DNA from: an uncultured Porphyromonas sp.
GTDB lineage: Bacteria > Bacteroidota > Bacteroidia > Bacteroidales > Porphyromonadaceae
DNA: 64,000 bases
Assembly: GCA_905372565.1 (NCBI GenBank)
Contig: CAJPPK010000004.1
Location: 26,692 to 90,691 of the forward strand
Direction: 5' to 3'
The notes under the pieces: model-generated
What the model was told of the DNA's origin: nothing
Seen by the model: only the letters and a program-made list of their open reading frames with translations
The model's database searches: none
Position numbers and translations under genes: made by a program
In this document: positions 43,890 through 52,896 of the stretch, piece after piece
How the letters are laid out: the number at the start of each line of letters is the position of its first letter
Numbering within the stretch: the first letter of the stretch is position 1

Positions 43890-45938
43890 CTAGAAGAGCT
43901 CTTGGACGTCAGAGTCCGTGGGCTGAGAGGAGAGATAAGCTGTGATCATCTCTTCTGTGGCGCCCTCGGGACAGCTAGAGCTATAAGGTAGGCGGAAGGT
44001 ACAGCCCTCGGTGTAGGCAGAGCATCCGTAGGCTGTCTTACCTCGTAGTAGATGTCCCTTGCTACATACTGGGCAGAGGATACTCGTCAGACAATCGATA
44101 CTGAATGTCGGCGTCGGAGTAGAAGCCGTTGGAGAGCTTGAGGCAGAGAGGACGGAGTAAACTAGCTGATGTAGTAGTGCCTTCAGCTCATCGATGAAGT
44201 CTTTTGTCGCTAGTTCGCGACGCTCGATCTGTCGGAGTTTATATTCCCACTGCCCTGTCAGCTCTGCACTCTTGAGGAGGTCATAGTTGATGAGAGAGAT
44301 GAGCTGTCGTCCTGTCGCCGTCGCATGGATTTGAGTCTTCTTAACCTTCTCGATATATCCACGCTTGAAGAGGGTCTCGATGATGTTGGCTCGGGTAGAT
44401 GGGCGTCCGATCCCATTCTCCTTCATGACCTCACGAAGCTCTTCGTTCTCTACGAGCTTGCCAGCTGTTTCCATTGCTCGTAGTAGTGTCGCTTCTGTAT
44501 AGTATTTCGGAGGCTGTGTTTGTTTCTCTTTGATCTCTGGCAGATGAACTCCTTCCTCGCCTATGGTGAAGTTAGGGAGAAGGGCTTCCTCCCCCTCTTC
44601 TTTGGGCTCTTCTCCTTCGTTAGATCCGTGATCCTCGAAGACTACTCGCCAGCCTGGTTCTAGGATCTCTTTCCCTGAAGTTTTGAACTTGACTTTCTCG
44701 ACCGCTCCTTCGACACTCGTGGTGCTGACCTTGCAGTCGGGGTAGAAGATGGCGATAAAGTGGCGGGTGATGAGATCATAAACTTTGCCTTCCTTTTCCG
44801 TCAGTCCCATAGCTCGCTGACCCGTAGGGATGATTGCATGGTGGTCTGTGATCTTGGTGTTGTCAAAGACCTTTTTGCTTTTACGGATAGGAGACCCATT
44901 GAGTAGGGAGGGGACAAGGGTGGGGTAGGGAGTGACTAGGTCACGAAGGATCCCCGCTACCTTGGGATAGATGTCTTCGCTGAGGTAGGTTGTGTCGACA
45001 CGTGGGTAGGTCGTCAGCTTCTTCTCATAGAGGCTCTGGATCGTGGCGAGTGTTTCTTCGGCACTCATCCCAAACTTTCGGTTGCAGGCGACCTGTAGAC
45101 TGGTCAGGTCAAAGAGCTTGGGAGGAAGTTCCTTCCCGTCTTTTTTCTTGACCGAGGTGATGGTGAAGGGTTGGTCGGTGATGCTCACTAGAGCCTTGTC
45201 GGCCTTAGCTTTGTCTGAATAGCGTCCTTTGTCTGCGCTGAAGAGGACGTTGCGATAGCGGGTCTTTAGCTCCCAGTAGGTCTCGCTCTTGAAGTTCTCG
45301 ATAGCATCTTGTCGCTCGACGATGAGAGCCAGGGTAGGTGTCTGGACACGCCCGATGGATAGTGGTTGCTTGCGATCACTACCTCCATAGCGTAGAGTGT
45401 ATAGTCGTGTCGCATTCATCCCTAGGAGCCAGTCGCCGATAGCACGAGCCAGTCCTGCTTCGTAGAGTGACTGATAGTCAGATTCGTCTTTGAGCTTTTG
45501 GAAGCCTTCTCTGATGGCTTCGTCTGTTAGGGAGGAGATCCAAAGGCGACGTACGGGTACTCGACATCCTGCTTTCTGTAGTACCCATCGCTGAATGAGC
45601 TCACCTTCTTGTCCAGCATCACCGCAGTTGATGATTTCTGTAGCTTGGCCGACGAGCTGCTCGATGACAGCTAGCTGTCGCTGATAGTGCTCGACTGGGA
45701 TTGCTTTGATCCCGAAGCGCTCAGGGATCATCGGGAGGGTAGAGATACTCCAGCTCTTCCATGATGGGCTATAGTCGTGAGGCTCTTTGAGGGTACATAG
45801 GTGCCCAAAGGTCCAGGTGACGACGTAGCCGTTACCTTCGTAGTAGCCGATGCCGTGGTCGACGTTTCGTTGGGTAGCGCCGAGGATATTTGCTATGTCG
45901 CGACCTACGCTCGGCTTTTCAGCGATGCAGAGGATCAA
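43890..45938 (-). CDS. topB: DNA topoisomerase III (type IA)
   Basis: 682 residues. TOPRIM domain: AEKPSVGRDIA (Glu7) and NCGDAGQEGELI (Asp107 and following acidic residues). Active-site Tyr311 in LTTYPRVDTTYLS. GIGRPSTRANIIETL is the type IA domain IV motif. The C-terminus carries one four-cysteine zinc-finger-like module: CPVCSKG and YGCSAYTEGC. It relaxes and decatenates DNA. It lies 24 bp downstream of the acyltransferase gene on the same strand, so the two may share a transcript; convergent with gdhA. Plasmid-borne TopB homologues exist, but nothing mobile is next to this one. Confidence 0.93.
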   Translation of the reverse strand: MILCIAEKPSVGRDIANILGATQRNVDHGIGYYEGNGYVVTWTFGHLCTLKEPHDYSPSWKSWSISTLPMIPERFGIKAIPVEHYQRQLAVIEQLVGQATEIINCGDAGQEGELIQRWVLQKAGCRVPVRRLWISSLTDEAIREGFQKLKDESDYQSLYEAGLARAIGDWLLGMNATRLYTLRYGGSDRKQPLSIGRVQTPTLALIVERQDAIENFKSETYWELKTRYRNVLFSADKGRYSDKAKADKALVSITDQPFTITSVKKKDGKELPPKLFDLTSLQVACNRKFGMSAEETLATIQSLYEKKLTTYPRVDTTYLSEDIYPKVAGILRDLVTPYPTLVPSLLNGSPIRKSKKVFDNTKITDHHAIIPTGQRAMGLTEKEGKVYDLITRHFIAIFYPDCKVSTTSVEGAVEKVKFKTSGKEILEPGWRVVFEDHGSNEGEEPKEEGEEALLPNFTIGEEGVHLPEIKEKQTQPPKYYTEATLLRAMETAGKLVENEELREVMKENGIGRPSTRANIIETLFKRGYIEKVKKTQIHATATGRQLISLINYDLLKSAELTGQWEYKLRQIERRELATKDFIDELKALLHQLVYSVLSASSSPTASTPTPTFSIDCLTSILCPVCSKGHLLRGKTAYGCSAYTEGCTFRLPYSSSCPEGATEEMITAYLSSQPTDSDVQELF

Positions 45939-45962
45939 GGAGTGAGGGATGAGAGGAAGGGC

Positions 45963-47024
45963 TTATTTTCTTGAAGGGATGAGCTTGCCAAGTCGGTTGG
46001 CTACGGGAGTTTCGAAGAAGCGGTTAATGAGAATGCTTGCGACGATGGTCACTCCAAGGCTAAACACTAGGCGAAGCTGCCAAGGAGTCGAAGGTGCGAT
46101 ATACTCCAATATCTTCTTAACAGAGAGGATGACGAGGTTATGCACCATATAGAAGCTGAAGCTGATCTGCCCAAGATAGATGAGCCATCGCTGATTGAGT
46201 AAACTTGGGATCCCTTTCCTTTCTTCGCATTGGTCTGAGAGAGCGAAGATGAATATGACTAAGGAGCTGGGTATATAGAACAGGATGACAGACTTCAAGT
46301 CCGTGAAATCAGTTCTTAAATAGATGAGGGCAGCTGTGTAAAGGAAGAGTGGTAGCAGTTCTATCCCCCAGCGAATGGCGGGAGAGAGGCGGCTCCACTT
46401 CTTTAAAGCACCATGTGCCAAGGCGCTTTGGTAGGCACGGAAGGTAATCATCCCCAATAGAAAGTCAAGCAAACGACTAGCAGGAGAGATGTACCAGTAG
46501 GTGTGTGATGATGTCGGTATGCAAGTGTTTGCCAGAGCATGCAGAGTTATGGTGATCCCAACAAAGAGGAGCATGAGGTTGCGGGTCTTGAGTCGGGCTA
46601 TGAATGGATAGATGGCATAGAGGACAACCAGTACTGAAAGACACCAAGCTACGCTATTTCCTTCGATATTCTCGATTGGGAGCCATTGAAGAAGGAGAGC
46701 ATTCCCTAGTAAGGGTAATGGATGTATGGCGTTGCTACCCCACGCGCCGTAAGCTAGGATGATCCATGCTCCTAAGCAGAGAAGGTGTAGGGGCCAGAGC
46801 CGAATGAGTCGCTTGAGCATGAAGTCTCCCCAACGGAAGGTCGGTTCTTGCACACGCTTCTCATAGCCGATACTCATCACGAAGCCACTGAGGACGATGA
46901 AGAAGGAGACGCCCATGGCTCCTGCTCCATGAAGGAGATGTGTCTCTTCCGCACTGATGGGGAAGTGCTCTGCGAAGATAAAGAGTGCGAAGATAAAGCG
47001 TAAGGCTTGTAGCGATGTGATCAT
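45963..47024 (-). CDS. Acyltransferase-3 family membrane protein
   Basis: 353 residues from the ATG at 47024-47022 (MITSLQALRFIFALFIFAEH); the frame is open 20 codons further but that segment is not family-like. LQALRFIFALFIFAEHFP and GVSFFIVLSGFVMSIGYEKRV are the first two family blocks, and about ten hydrophobic helices follow. A basic C-terminus ends RLGKLIPSRK. Likely transfers acetyl or other acyl groups to an envelope glycan. Lower G+C by eye than topB, its downstream neighbour. It is not an obvious close paralogue of the acyltransferase at 20317. Confidence 0.85.
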   Translation of the reverse strand: MITSLQALRFIFALFIFAEHFPISAEETHLLHGAGAMGVSFFIVLSGFVMSIGYEKRVQEPTFRWGDFMLKRLIRLWPLHLLCLGAWIILAYGAWGSNAIHPLPLLGNALLLQWLPIENIEGNSVAWCLSVLVVLYAIYPFIARLKTRNLMLLFVGITITLHALANTCIPTSSHTYWYISPASRLLDFLLGMITFRAYQSALAHGALKKWSRLSPAIRWGIELLPLFLYTAALIYLRTDFTDLKSVILFYIPSSLVIFIFALSDQCEERKGIPSLLNQRWLIYLGQISFSFYMVHNLVILSVKKILEYIAPSTPWQLRLVFSLGVTIVASILINRFFETPVANRLGKLIPSRK

Positions 47025-47231
47025 ACCTGAATCTTTGACTAGATGTTTTATGTAAGAAACATGCGTAAAGATACGCCAAATCACTCGTTAGCGTATGGTT
47101 AAGGGAGCGGAAAGGTCAAGGGAGAGCGTTAGGAATGGGTATAAAAGAGAGAAACATCCTAAGATCACTTTTAGTGAATCTCAGAATGCCTCATCAAACA
47201 AATACACATCAAAACTATGGAAACCTTAGTT

Positions 47232-47304
47232 GAGCGGAAGACGGGACTCGAACCCGCGACCCTAACCTTGGCAAGGTTATGCTCTACCAACTGAGCTACT
47301 TCCG
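47232..47304 (-). tRNA. tRNA-Gly (anticodon GCC)
   Basis: Read on the minus strand: acceptor arm GCGGAAG with CTTCCGC, D-loop GCTCAGTTGGTAGAGC, anticodon stem-loop TAACC-TTGCCAA-GGTTA (GCC), and T-arm GCGGGTTCGAACCCCGT. The discriminator base is T and no CCA is encoded (TCAACT follows). It has its own promoter. It is isolated, not in a tRNA cluster, and I see no integrase or attachment repeat beside it. Confidence 0.96.
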
Positions 47305-47352
47305 CTTATGAATGTCAATGCTTCAGGGTGTTTCCGCTTCCCTTTTGCACTG

Positions 47353-47384
47353 CAAAGATATGATGACTTTTTGAATTGACCAAA
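47353..47384 (-). promoter_or_regulatory. Promoter of tRNA-Gly
   Basis: Minus strand: -33 TTTG (47384-47381), 20-bp spacer, -7 TATCTTTG (47360-47353), about 50 bp before the mature 5' end. Confidence 0.8.
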
Positions 47385-47529
47385 TATTCTGAAGAATTTC
47401 TTGGGTCATTATCTGTAAGTGACTGTCTTTTAGGGATGAAAAAATCTTGTCTTTGGTGCTGTAAGGTGTGTGCTAGATCGGACGATAGGGGGATGTAGGT
47501 GGAAGAGATGCCCTTGGGAGGACGAATGA

Positions 47530-47745
47530 AAGGCTAATCTTAGCAGGAGAGAAGGTAGAGCTTTCTGGTAGCGAACGTCTACCTCTATCTGACTTAACGT
47601 AGACGTTCCTCAGACGGGGAGAGTGACTTGGCCGTGAGTGGAGTGGAAGTCTGGTCTGGGGCTTTTGATCCTTGAGGAGGGCTAACTGGGGGGGTGTCGA
47701 AAGCAGAGGTATAGAGTCTGATCGTAAAGCTAGATCTCCCTAAGG
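47530..47745. repeat. 22-bp tandem array, AAGGT-type, locus 5 of 6
   Basis: Four cores at exact 22-bp spacing (third base 47532, 47554, 47576, 47598): AAGGCTAATCTT, AAGGTAGAGCTT, AACGTCTACCTC, AACGTAGACGTT. A further core GAGGTATAGAGT at 47708 is exactly 5 x 22 bp after the last, and AAGCTAGATCTC follows at 47729. The intervening 110 bp keep the length but not the words. The array lies between the divergent tRNA-Gly and antiporter promoters. Confidence 0.78.
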
Positions 47746-47764
47746 AATAATGCCTTAGAATGCT

Positions 47765-47772
47765 TATCTTTG
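47765..47772 (+). promoter_or_regulatory. Promoter -7 box TATCTTTG for the antiporter
   Basis: Perfect TAnnTTTG, 61 bp before ATG 47833. No -33 TTG at the preferred distance. Confidence 0.68.
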
Positions 47773-47832
47773 TTTAATAGCTCTCTTCGTAGACTTTACT
47801 TCTTTTGTGTCTATTTCGATATACGATAGCTT

Positions 47833-49296
47833 ATGGTAAATGCCAATCTGGCTTGCGAACCGATATTGCTTATCGGGTCTGCTCTTATGCTGGCGGGTAT
47901 CTTCGCTGGTAAGGTCGGCACACGATTCGGCGTGCCTGCCCTGCTCCTCTTCCTAATTACGGGGATGCTCTTCGGTAGCATTGATCTCGGGATGGAGTAT
48001 GATGACACGGGGAAGACTCAGTTTGTCGGGATGATTTCCCTGACGGTTATCCTCTTTTTCGGGGGGATGGAGACGAAGTTGGATGAGATCCGGCCCGTCT
48101 TAGCTCCAGGGATCACGCTCTCTACCTTGGGCGTTTTGCTGACGACACTCTGCTTTGGGGGCTTCCTCTATGGTATGGATCAGCTGGGACTAGCACCCGT
48201 ACACTTCACCTTCCCTATAGCCTTGCTCCTAGCAGCGACGATGTCGAGTACGGACTCGGCCTCTGTCTTCGCTCTGCTTCGCTCGAAGAATATGCACCTA
48301 AAGGAAGGCCTTCGACCGATTTTGGAGCTGGAGAGTGGAAGTAATGACCCGATGGCCTACATGCTCACGATAGCCATGATCCAGTATATCACAGGAGGAT
48401 CAGGGGGAGAATGGACAAGCATTCTCGTAACCTTCCTACTCCAATTCGGTGTCGGAGGCTTGCTAGGCTATCTCTTAGGTAAGGTGGCGGTATGGGCGCT
48501 GAATAAGGCGAATATCGGCAACGAAGCACTCTATCCGATCCTACTCCTATGTTTGGTCTTCCTAACCTTCTCTGCGACGACGCTATTGCAGGGGAATGGT
48601 TACCTGGCGGTCTATATCATGGGGATCTTAGTCGGGAATAAGAAGGTCGTTCACAAGAAGAGTATCCTGACATTCTTTGACGGTCTTACCTGGCTACTGC
48701 AGATCTCGCTCTTCATCATCCTAGGGCTTTTCGTCGATGCACGTAACCTCCTGCCCATCGTAGGCTTTGCTCTGCTGGCGGGAGTGTTTATGATCCTCGT
48801 CGCTCGCCCCATCGCTGTGCATCTTTCGCTGGTCTTTTTCCCGAGTATCAGCCTTCGTGGTCGCTGGTTCCTCTCGTGGGTGGGGCTCCGAGGGGCTGTG
48901 CCGATCATCTTTGCGACCTACCCTTTGATGAGCCAAGTCGAGGGTGCGGATACCTTATTCAATATCGTCTTCTTCATTACCCTGCTCTCTCTCCTGATTC
49001 AGGGAAGCACCCTGCCAGCAGTGGCTCGCCTTCTCAAGCTCGACGAGGAGGCTAAAGATCCGGTAAGCCTATTCGGGGTGGAGATTCCCCAGCACACGGG
49101 TGCTCGGATGGTAGAGCGTACCGTGACCCCCGATATGCTGTCCGGCGGGCGAAAGCTCATGGAGATCGACCTAAGGGAGGAGGAACTAGTGATCCTCGTA
49201 CGCCGTGGGGATAACTATATGGTGCCGAAGGGGAAGCTGGAGCTGGCCTCGGGAGATATCCTACTCATCGTCTTCGAGCAGCATACCTTACATTGA
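47833..49296 (+). CDS. CPA1-type potassium/proton antiporter with TrkA-C domain
   Basis: 487 residues. Twelve or so membrane helices (about 8-395) of the monovalent cation:proton antiporter family, with the acidic residues in MSSTDSASVFALL and ELESGSNDPMAYML at the ion-binding site. A C-terminal cytosolic TrkA-C/RCK_C-like domain (about 400-487: RTVTPDMLSGGRKLMEIDLREEELVILVRRGDNYMVPKG) may sense ligands. It resembles NhaP2/CvrA-type K+/H+ exchangers, for volume and pH control. Its stop codon overlaps the most upstream start candidate of the MATE gene. Confidence 0.88.
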   Translation: MVNANLACEPILLIGSALMLAGIFAGKVGTRFGVPALLLFLITGMLFGSIDLGMEYDDTGKTQFVGMISLTVILFFGGMETKLDEIRPVLAPGITLSTLGVLLTTLCFGGFLYGMDQLGLAPVHFTFPIALLLAATMSSTDSASVFALLRSKNMHLKEGLRPILELESGSNDPMAYMLTIAMIQYITGGSGGEWTSILVTFLLQFGVGGLLGYLLGKVAVWALNKANIGNEALYPILLLCLVFLTFSATTLLQGNGYLAVYIMGILVGNKKVVHKKSILTFFDGLTWLLQISLFIILGLFVDARNLLPIVGFALLAGVFMILVARPIAVHLSLVFFPSISLRGRWFLSWVGLRGAVPIIFATYPLMSQVEGADTLFNIVFFITLLSLLIQGSTLPAVARLLKLDEEAKDPVSLFGVEIPQHTGARMVERTVTPDMLSGGRKLMEIDLREEELVILVRRGDNYMVPKGKLELASGDILLIVFEQHTLH

Positions 49297-50639
49297 GCCT
49301 TTCCTTAGCTGACCTTTCCCTTGTGAAGACTTCACCACTTCTAAAGCAAATCCTTCGTCTCGCCCTTCCGAACATCCTCTCCAACGTCACCGTCCCACTG
49401 CTGATGCTGGCGGATACAGCTATGGCGGGGCATATGACGGGTGCTGAAAGCATTGCCTCGGTCGCAGTCGGGGCGGCATTGACCCAGTTCGTCTTCGGTC
49501 TTTGGAGTCTCCTACGTATGGGGACGACGGGCTTTACGGCTCAGGCACGTGGAGCTTGTGACGTGCGATCGCTCGTGCGACAGCTCGCTTCGGGGAGCTT
49601 TATCGCCCTTGTGGCTGGGCTTGCGCTCATCTTGCTCCGCCCTTACTACCTGCCGTATGCAGCAGAGCTTCTGCTACCCGATGCCCCTGCGGAGAGCTTG
49701 GCTGGGGCTTATAGTTACTTGACCTACTCATTCCTCGGTGCTCCTGCAGCCCTGCTACTCTATGTCTATAACGGTTGGCTCATCGGCATGCAGCGTATGC
49801 GGCTGGTGATGTCTGTGAGTATCCTGAGCAACCTCCTCAATATCGGCTTCAGCTACCTGCTTGCCTTCCCTCTTGGGATGGGGGTCGCAGGGCTAGCGCT
49901 AGGCACGGTCTTAGCGCAGTATAGTGCTTTGGTGCTCCTATGGCTGGGGGCGCTGTACTATGAGAGGCGTGTCCTCCGCTTGGTACGTAGGGAGTTGCTG
50001 TGGCATCCCCCGACGCTCCTGCGCTATTTCCATGTCGGTAAGTATCTGCTCCTACGCACTCTCCTTCTCCAAGCTGTGATGCTCTCGTTCCTACGCTTTG
50101 GTAGCACACTTGGCTCGCATACCTTGGCGGCCAATAGCCTATTGATGCAGCTCTTCACCCTCTTCTCTTACTTCATGGATGGGCTGGCCTATGCTGCCGA
50201 AGCCCTCGTAGGTGAAGCTGTGGGGGCTCGTGCCCGTGGTCGACTACAGGCGATCGTTCCTCTGGTCTTGCGGGTCGGTCTGGTGACGGCAGGGGCGGTC
50301 TCTCTGCTCTATCTCGTCGTCCCTAAGGCCTTCTTGCTCCTTCTTACGGACAAGGGAGACATCATCAATCATGCACTCGGCTATAGCCTCTGGATGGTGG
50401 CGGTACCGCTGGGCTCCTTCGGAGCCTTCCTTTGGGATGGGATGCTCGTAGGTGCGACGGATAGCCGGACGATGGGTCGGGCAATGATCTTTGCTGCTTC
50501 GACCTTCTTCGCTGTAGCTTGGTTGGCGATCCCTCAGCTCGGTGATCATGGTCTCTGGTTGGCTTTCGTCAGCTATCTAGCGATCCGCTCGGCTCTAGAG
50601 CATTACTGGGGGAAGGCTCGCCTCTTGCTTCCGTCCTAG
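49293..50639 (+). CDS. MATE-family multidrug/sodium efflux transporter
   Basis: 448 residues if started at TTG 49293, which overlaps the antiporter stop by 4 bp; GTG 49323 is an alternative 10 codons down, and no ATG fits the family N-terminus. Twelve membrane helices in two repeats: ILRLALPNILSNVTVPLLMLADTAMAGHM (first half) and LLRTLLLQAVMLSFLRFGS (second). The family pattern of the DinF/NorM-like group is clear. It exports cationic compounds by Na+ or H+ antiport. Translational coupling to the antiporter suggests a shared transcript. Substrates unknown. Confidence 0.88.
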   Translation: MSLSLADLSLVKTSPLLKQILRLALPNILSNVTVPLLMLADTAMAGHMTGAESIASVAVGAALTQFVFGLWSLLRMGTTGFTAQARGACDVRSLVRQLASGSFIALVAGLALILLRPYYLPYAAELLLPDAPAESLAGAYSYLTYSFLGAPAALLLYVYNGWLIGMQRMRLVMSVSILSNLLNIGFSYLLAFPLGMGVAGLALGTVLAQYSALVLLWLGALYYERRVLRLVRRELLWHPPTLLRYFHVGKYLLLRTLLLQAVMLSFLRFGSTLGSHTLAANSLLMQLFTLFSYFMDGLAYAAEALVGEAVGARARGRLQAIVPLVLRVGLVTAGAVSLLYLVVPKAFLLLLTDKGDIINHALGYSLWMVAVPLGSFGAFLWDGMLVGATDSRTMGRAMIFAASTFFAVAWLAIPQLGDHGLWLAFVSYLAIRSALEHYWGKARLLLPS

Positions 50640-50773
50640 AGGGAGGGAAGGCCTCCCTCATAGAGAAGATGCTTTCCTGTGACTAGGTGGGATTTAGGAG
50701 GCTCTCTCCGCAAGCTCGGCAAGCGGTATCCCTACGCATAACGATGGATTTTTAGAGGCTTCGATAGGCTTCC

Positions 50774-50800
50774 CCAAGGCTTAGTCGAAGCCTTGGCTTT
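50774..50800 (+). terminator. Terminator after the MATE gene
   Basis: Perfect 9-bp stem CCAAGGCTT (50774-50782) and AAGCCTTGG (50788-50796) with a 5-nt loop, then CTTT. Confidence 0.75.
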
Positions 50801-50837
50801 ATCCGCCCCTCTCTCACAGTGGGGAATGCAGAGAAGC

Positions 50838-50945
50838 GACCTAAACCTTGCCTCCGGCAAAGCTAAACCTTAGGGCGAGTAAAGGTTAGGCTTTGCTGGC
50901 AAAAAGGTCTACCTTTTGAAGAGAGAATACCTATCTCGCAGGATA
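50838..50945. repeat. 22-bp tandem array, AAGGT-type, locus 6 of 6
   Basis: Cores with third base at 50840, 50862, 50884, 50906 and an eroded one at 50928, all exactly 22 bp apart: GACCTAAACCTT, AAGCTAAACCTT, AAGGTTAGGCTT, AAGGTCTACCTT, AATACCTATCTC. The fourth is nearly perfectly palindromic. It lies between the MATE terminator and the promoter at 51023. Confidence 0.82.
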
Positions 50946-51022
50946 GAGCCGTTTATGCTAGGAGAGGGTAATCCTCCCTCGTTCGCCCCCTCGGGACTTA
51001 CGGTACTCTGGGGGAATTTCGG

Positions 51023-51030
51023 TATCTTTG
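51023..51030 (+). promoter_or_regulatory. Promoter -7 box TATCTTTG for the TPR operon
   Basis: Perfect TAnnTTTG, 66 bp before ATG 51096. A TTG at 51063 is in frame but adds residues ahead of the signal peptide. Confidence 0.68.
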
Positions 51031-51095
51031 GTAGCCTTGTATCCTCTTGAAAAAGGGAGACCTTGAGGGGTGAAAAGGCTTATCGCACCATTTGG

Positions 51096-52895
51096 ATGAA
51101 AGAAAGATCAGCTATATATCACGGTATCCTATGTGGCCTCGGCTACTTGGGCTCACTCCTCCTGCCCGTAGGCCTCTGGGGGCAGACGCCTAGCGTACGC
51201 TCTAGTTTAGATAGTACGGAGCTTCGTGCCAAGGCCAAGGAGTATTACTTCCAAGCCGTATTAGCCCATCAAGCGGCCAAGCCCTTGGTGGCCTTTGATC
51301 TCCTACGTCATACCCAGACCTTAGCTCCGATGGATCCCGAGGTGACCTACCTCTTGGGGAAGACCTACGCTGATCTGGGGCGGAGTGATGAAGCGCTGAC
51401 TTACCTGCGTCGAGCCTATGATTTGGACTCGACAAATAATGCTTTTGCACAGGCACTGTCTACCGCCTACATCCAGGCCGAACGTATGCAGGACGCCTTA
51501 GTCCTCAATGAGCGACTGTTAGCGAGTGACCCCGAGGATGACGACCTACGCTATCGCCTCGTACAGCTCTATGCTCGGACGGGCGATATGAAGCAGGCTG
51601 TGCGTCGAGCGGGGGAGCTTCAGCAGAAGTTCCGCTCTCAGCCCGAGGCCTATGGTCAGATCACTCGTTTGAAGATACAGCTCTTGACCTTCGCCAAGGA
51701 TAAGCCTGCTGTCGAAGCCGAGTACCGTGCGTGGGCTGATCTCTATCCCGAGGATCGTGGACCCTACTACGACTGGATCCTCTACCTACTACAGGATGGA
51801 CAGGTAGAGCAGGCTGAGAAGCGCCTACGGCAAGACCTCGCTTCACGCAGGATCACCGCTGGTGATGCCTCGGCTCTACGTGTGCATAAGTATCTCCTCG
51901 GCAAGGACTATGCGGCGGCAGAGGCGGAGCTTCTCCGACTTAATGCTGAGGAGAAGATCGAGGCTAACGAAAAGCTGACGCTCTGGCTCCTCTTGACTAA
52001 GGAGGCACAGGGTAGCGAGGGCTACACCGCAGATAAGTATCTCTCCGGTATACGTCAGCTCGTAGAGCGCTATCCGAATGACCTCGATGTCCTCAAGGGC
52101 TATGCTCAGGTACTCCGCTATGGGGAGCACTATCAGGAGGCCTTTGACCTACTTTACCCACAGACGAAGCTTCACCCCGATGTAGCTTGGCTCTGGACAG
52201 AGCTCTTCGATGATGCCATAGGACTATCCTCTGATAGCCTTCTTCAGCGTGTTGCCCAGGAGAGCCTTCCACATCTCCCTACGGACTGGCGTAGCTACGT
52301 GGTCTTGGCGGGGGATCTCTTCCAGCGAGAAGAATACCAGAAGGCCATCGATCTGCTTGAGCGAGGTGCCCTAGCCATAGATCCTAAGAAGGGATTCGGT
52401 GCGGCTCGCCTGTATGGACTCCTGGCAGATATCTATGCCGAGCGAGGTGGTCCCTCCAAGACGGCTCGTGCTGATAGCCTCTATCAGCTAGCTATCGACG
52501 CTAATCCACAGGATGCCGATGTGCTGAACAACTACGCCTACCGCTTGGCCAAGCGAGGAGAAGAGCTGGATATGGCTGAGCAATATGCCGGACAGGCGAT
52601 CAAGCTGAGTCCAGAGGCTGCCCATATCCTCGACACCTATGCCTATATCCTCCTGCTAAGGAAGAACTATACCCTAGCTAAGCTCTATCAGCGCCGTGCC
52701 CTAGAGCAGGCCGGTGATAAGGCTTCGGTAGATATGTATGACCACCTAGGTGATATTTACCTAGGGACAGGGGAGCTCGATGCCGCCCTAGAGGCTTGGC
52801 AGACGGCGCTTAAACTAGATACGGAGCACAAGCTCGACGAGCAGGCTCTCCGCCGAAAGATCCATGATGTACAGAAGCGACTTAAGAAGAAATAA
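51096..52895 (+). CDS. Exported tetratricopeptide-repeat protein
   Basis: 599 residues from ATG 51096 (a TTG 11 codons upstream precedes the signal peptide and is rejected). Signal peptide about 1-34 (GILCGLGYLGSLLLPVGLWGQ). The rest is almost all TPR helices: PEVTYLLGKTYADLGRSDEALTYLRRAYDLD, NNAFAQALSTAYIQAERMQDAL and, near the end, ADVLNNYAYRLAKRGEELDMAEQYAGQAI and YDHLGDIYLGTGELDAALEAW. Probably a periplasmic scaffold. It is followed by a DUF4292 lipoprotein (1 bp) and an EnvC-like gene (overlap), a set that recurs in Bacteroidota and points to envelope assembly or division. Confidence 0.85.
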   Translation: MKERSAIYHGILCGLGYLGSLLLPVGLWGQTPSVRSSLDSTELRAKAKEYYFQAVLAHQAAKPLVAFDLLRHTQTLAPMDPEVTYLLGKTYADLGRSDEALTYLRRAYDLDSTNNAFAQALSTAYIQAERMQDALVLNERLLASDPEDDDLRYRLVQLYARTGDMKQAVRRAGELQQKFRSQPEAYGQITRLKIQLLTFAKDKPAVEAEYRAWADLYPEDRGPYYDWILYLLQDGQVEQAEKRLRQDLASRRITAGDASALRVHKYLLGKDYAAAEAELLRLNAEEKIEANEKLTLWLLLTKEAQGSEGYTADKYLSGIRQLVERYPNDLDVLKGYAQVLRYGEHYQEAFDLLYPQTKLHPDVAWLWTELFDDAIGLSSDSLLQRVAQESLPHLPTDWRSYVVLAGDLFQREEYQKAIDLLERGALAIDPKKGFGAARLYGLLADIYAERGGPSKTARADSLYQLAIDANPQDADVLNNYAYRLAKRGEELDMAEQYAGQAIKLSPEAAHILDTYAYILLLRKNYTLAKLYQRRALEQAGDKASVDMYDHLGDIYLGTGELDAALEAWQTALKLDTEHKLDEQALRRKIHDVQKRLKKK

Positions 52896-52896
52896 G

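Noticed and set aside
47232..47304. tRNA-Gly as an integration site for a mobile element
   Set aside because: No integrase, no partial duplicate of the tRNA 3' end and no compositional island next to it in the window.
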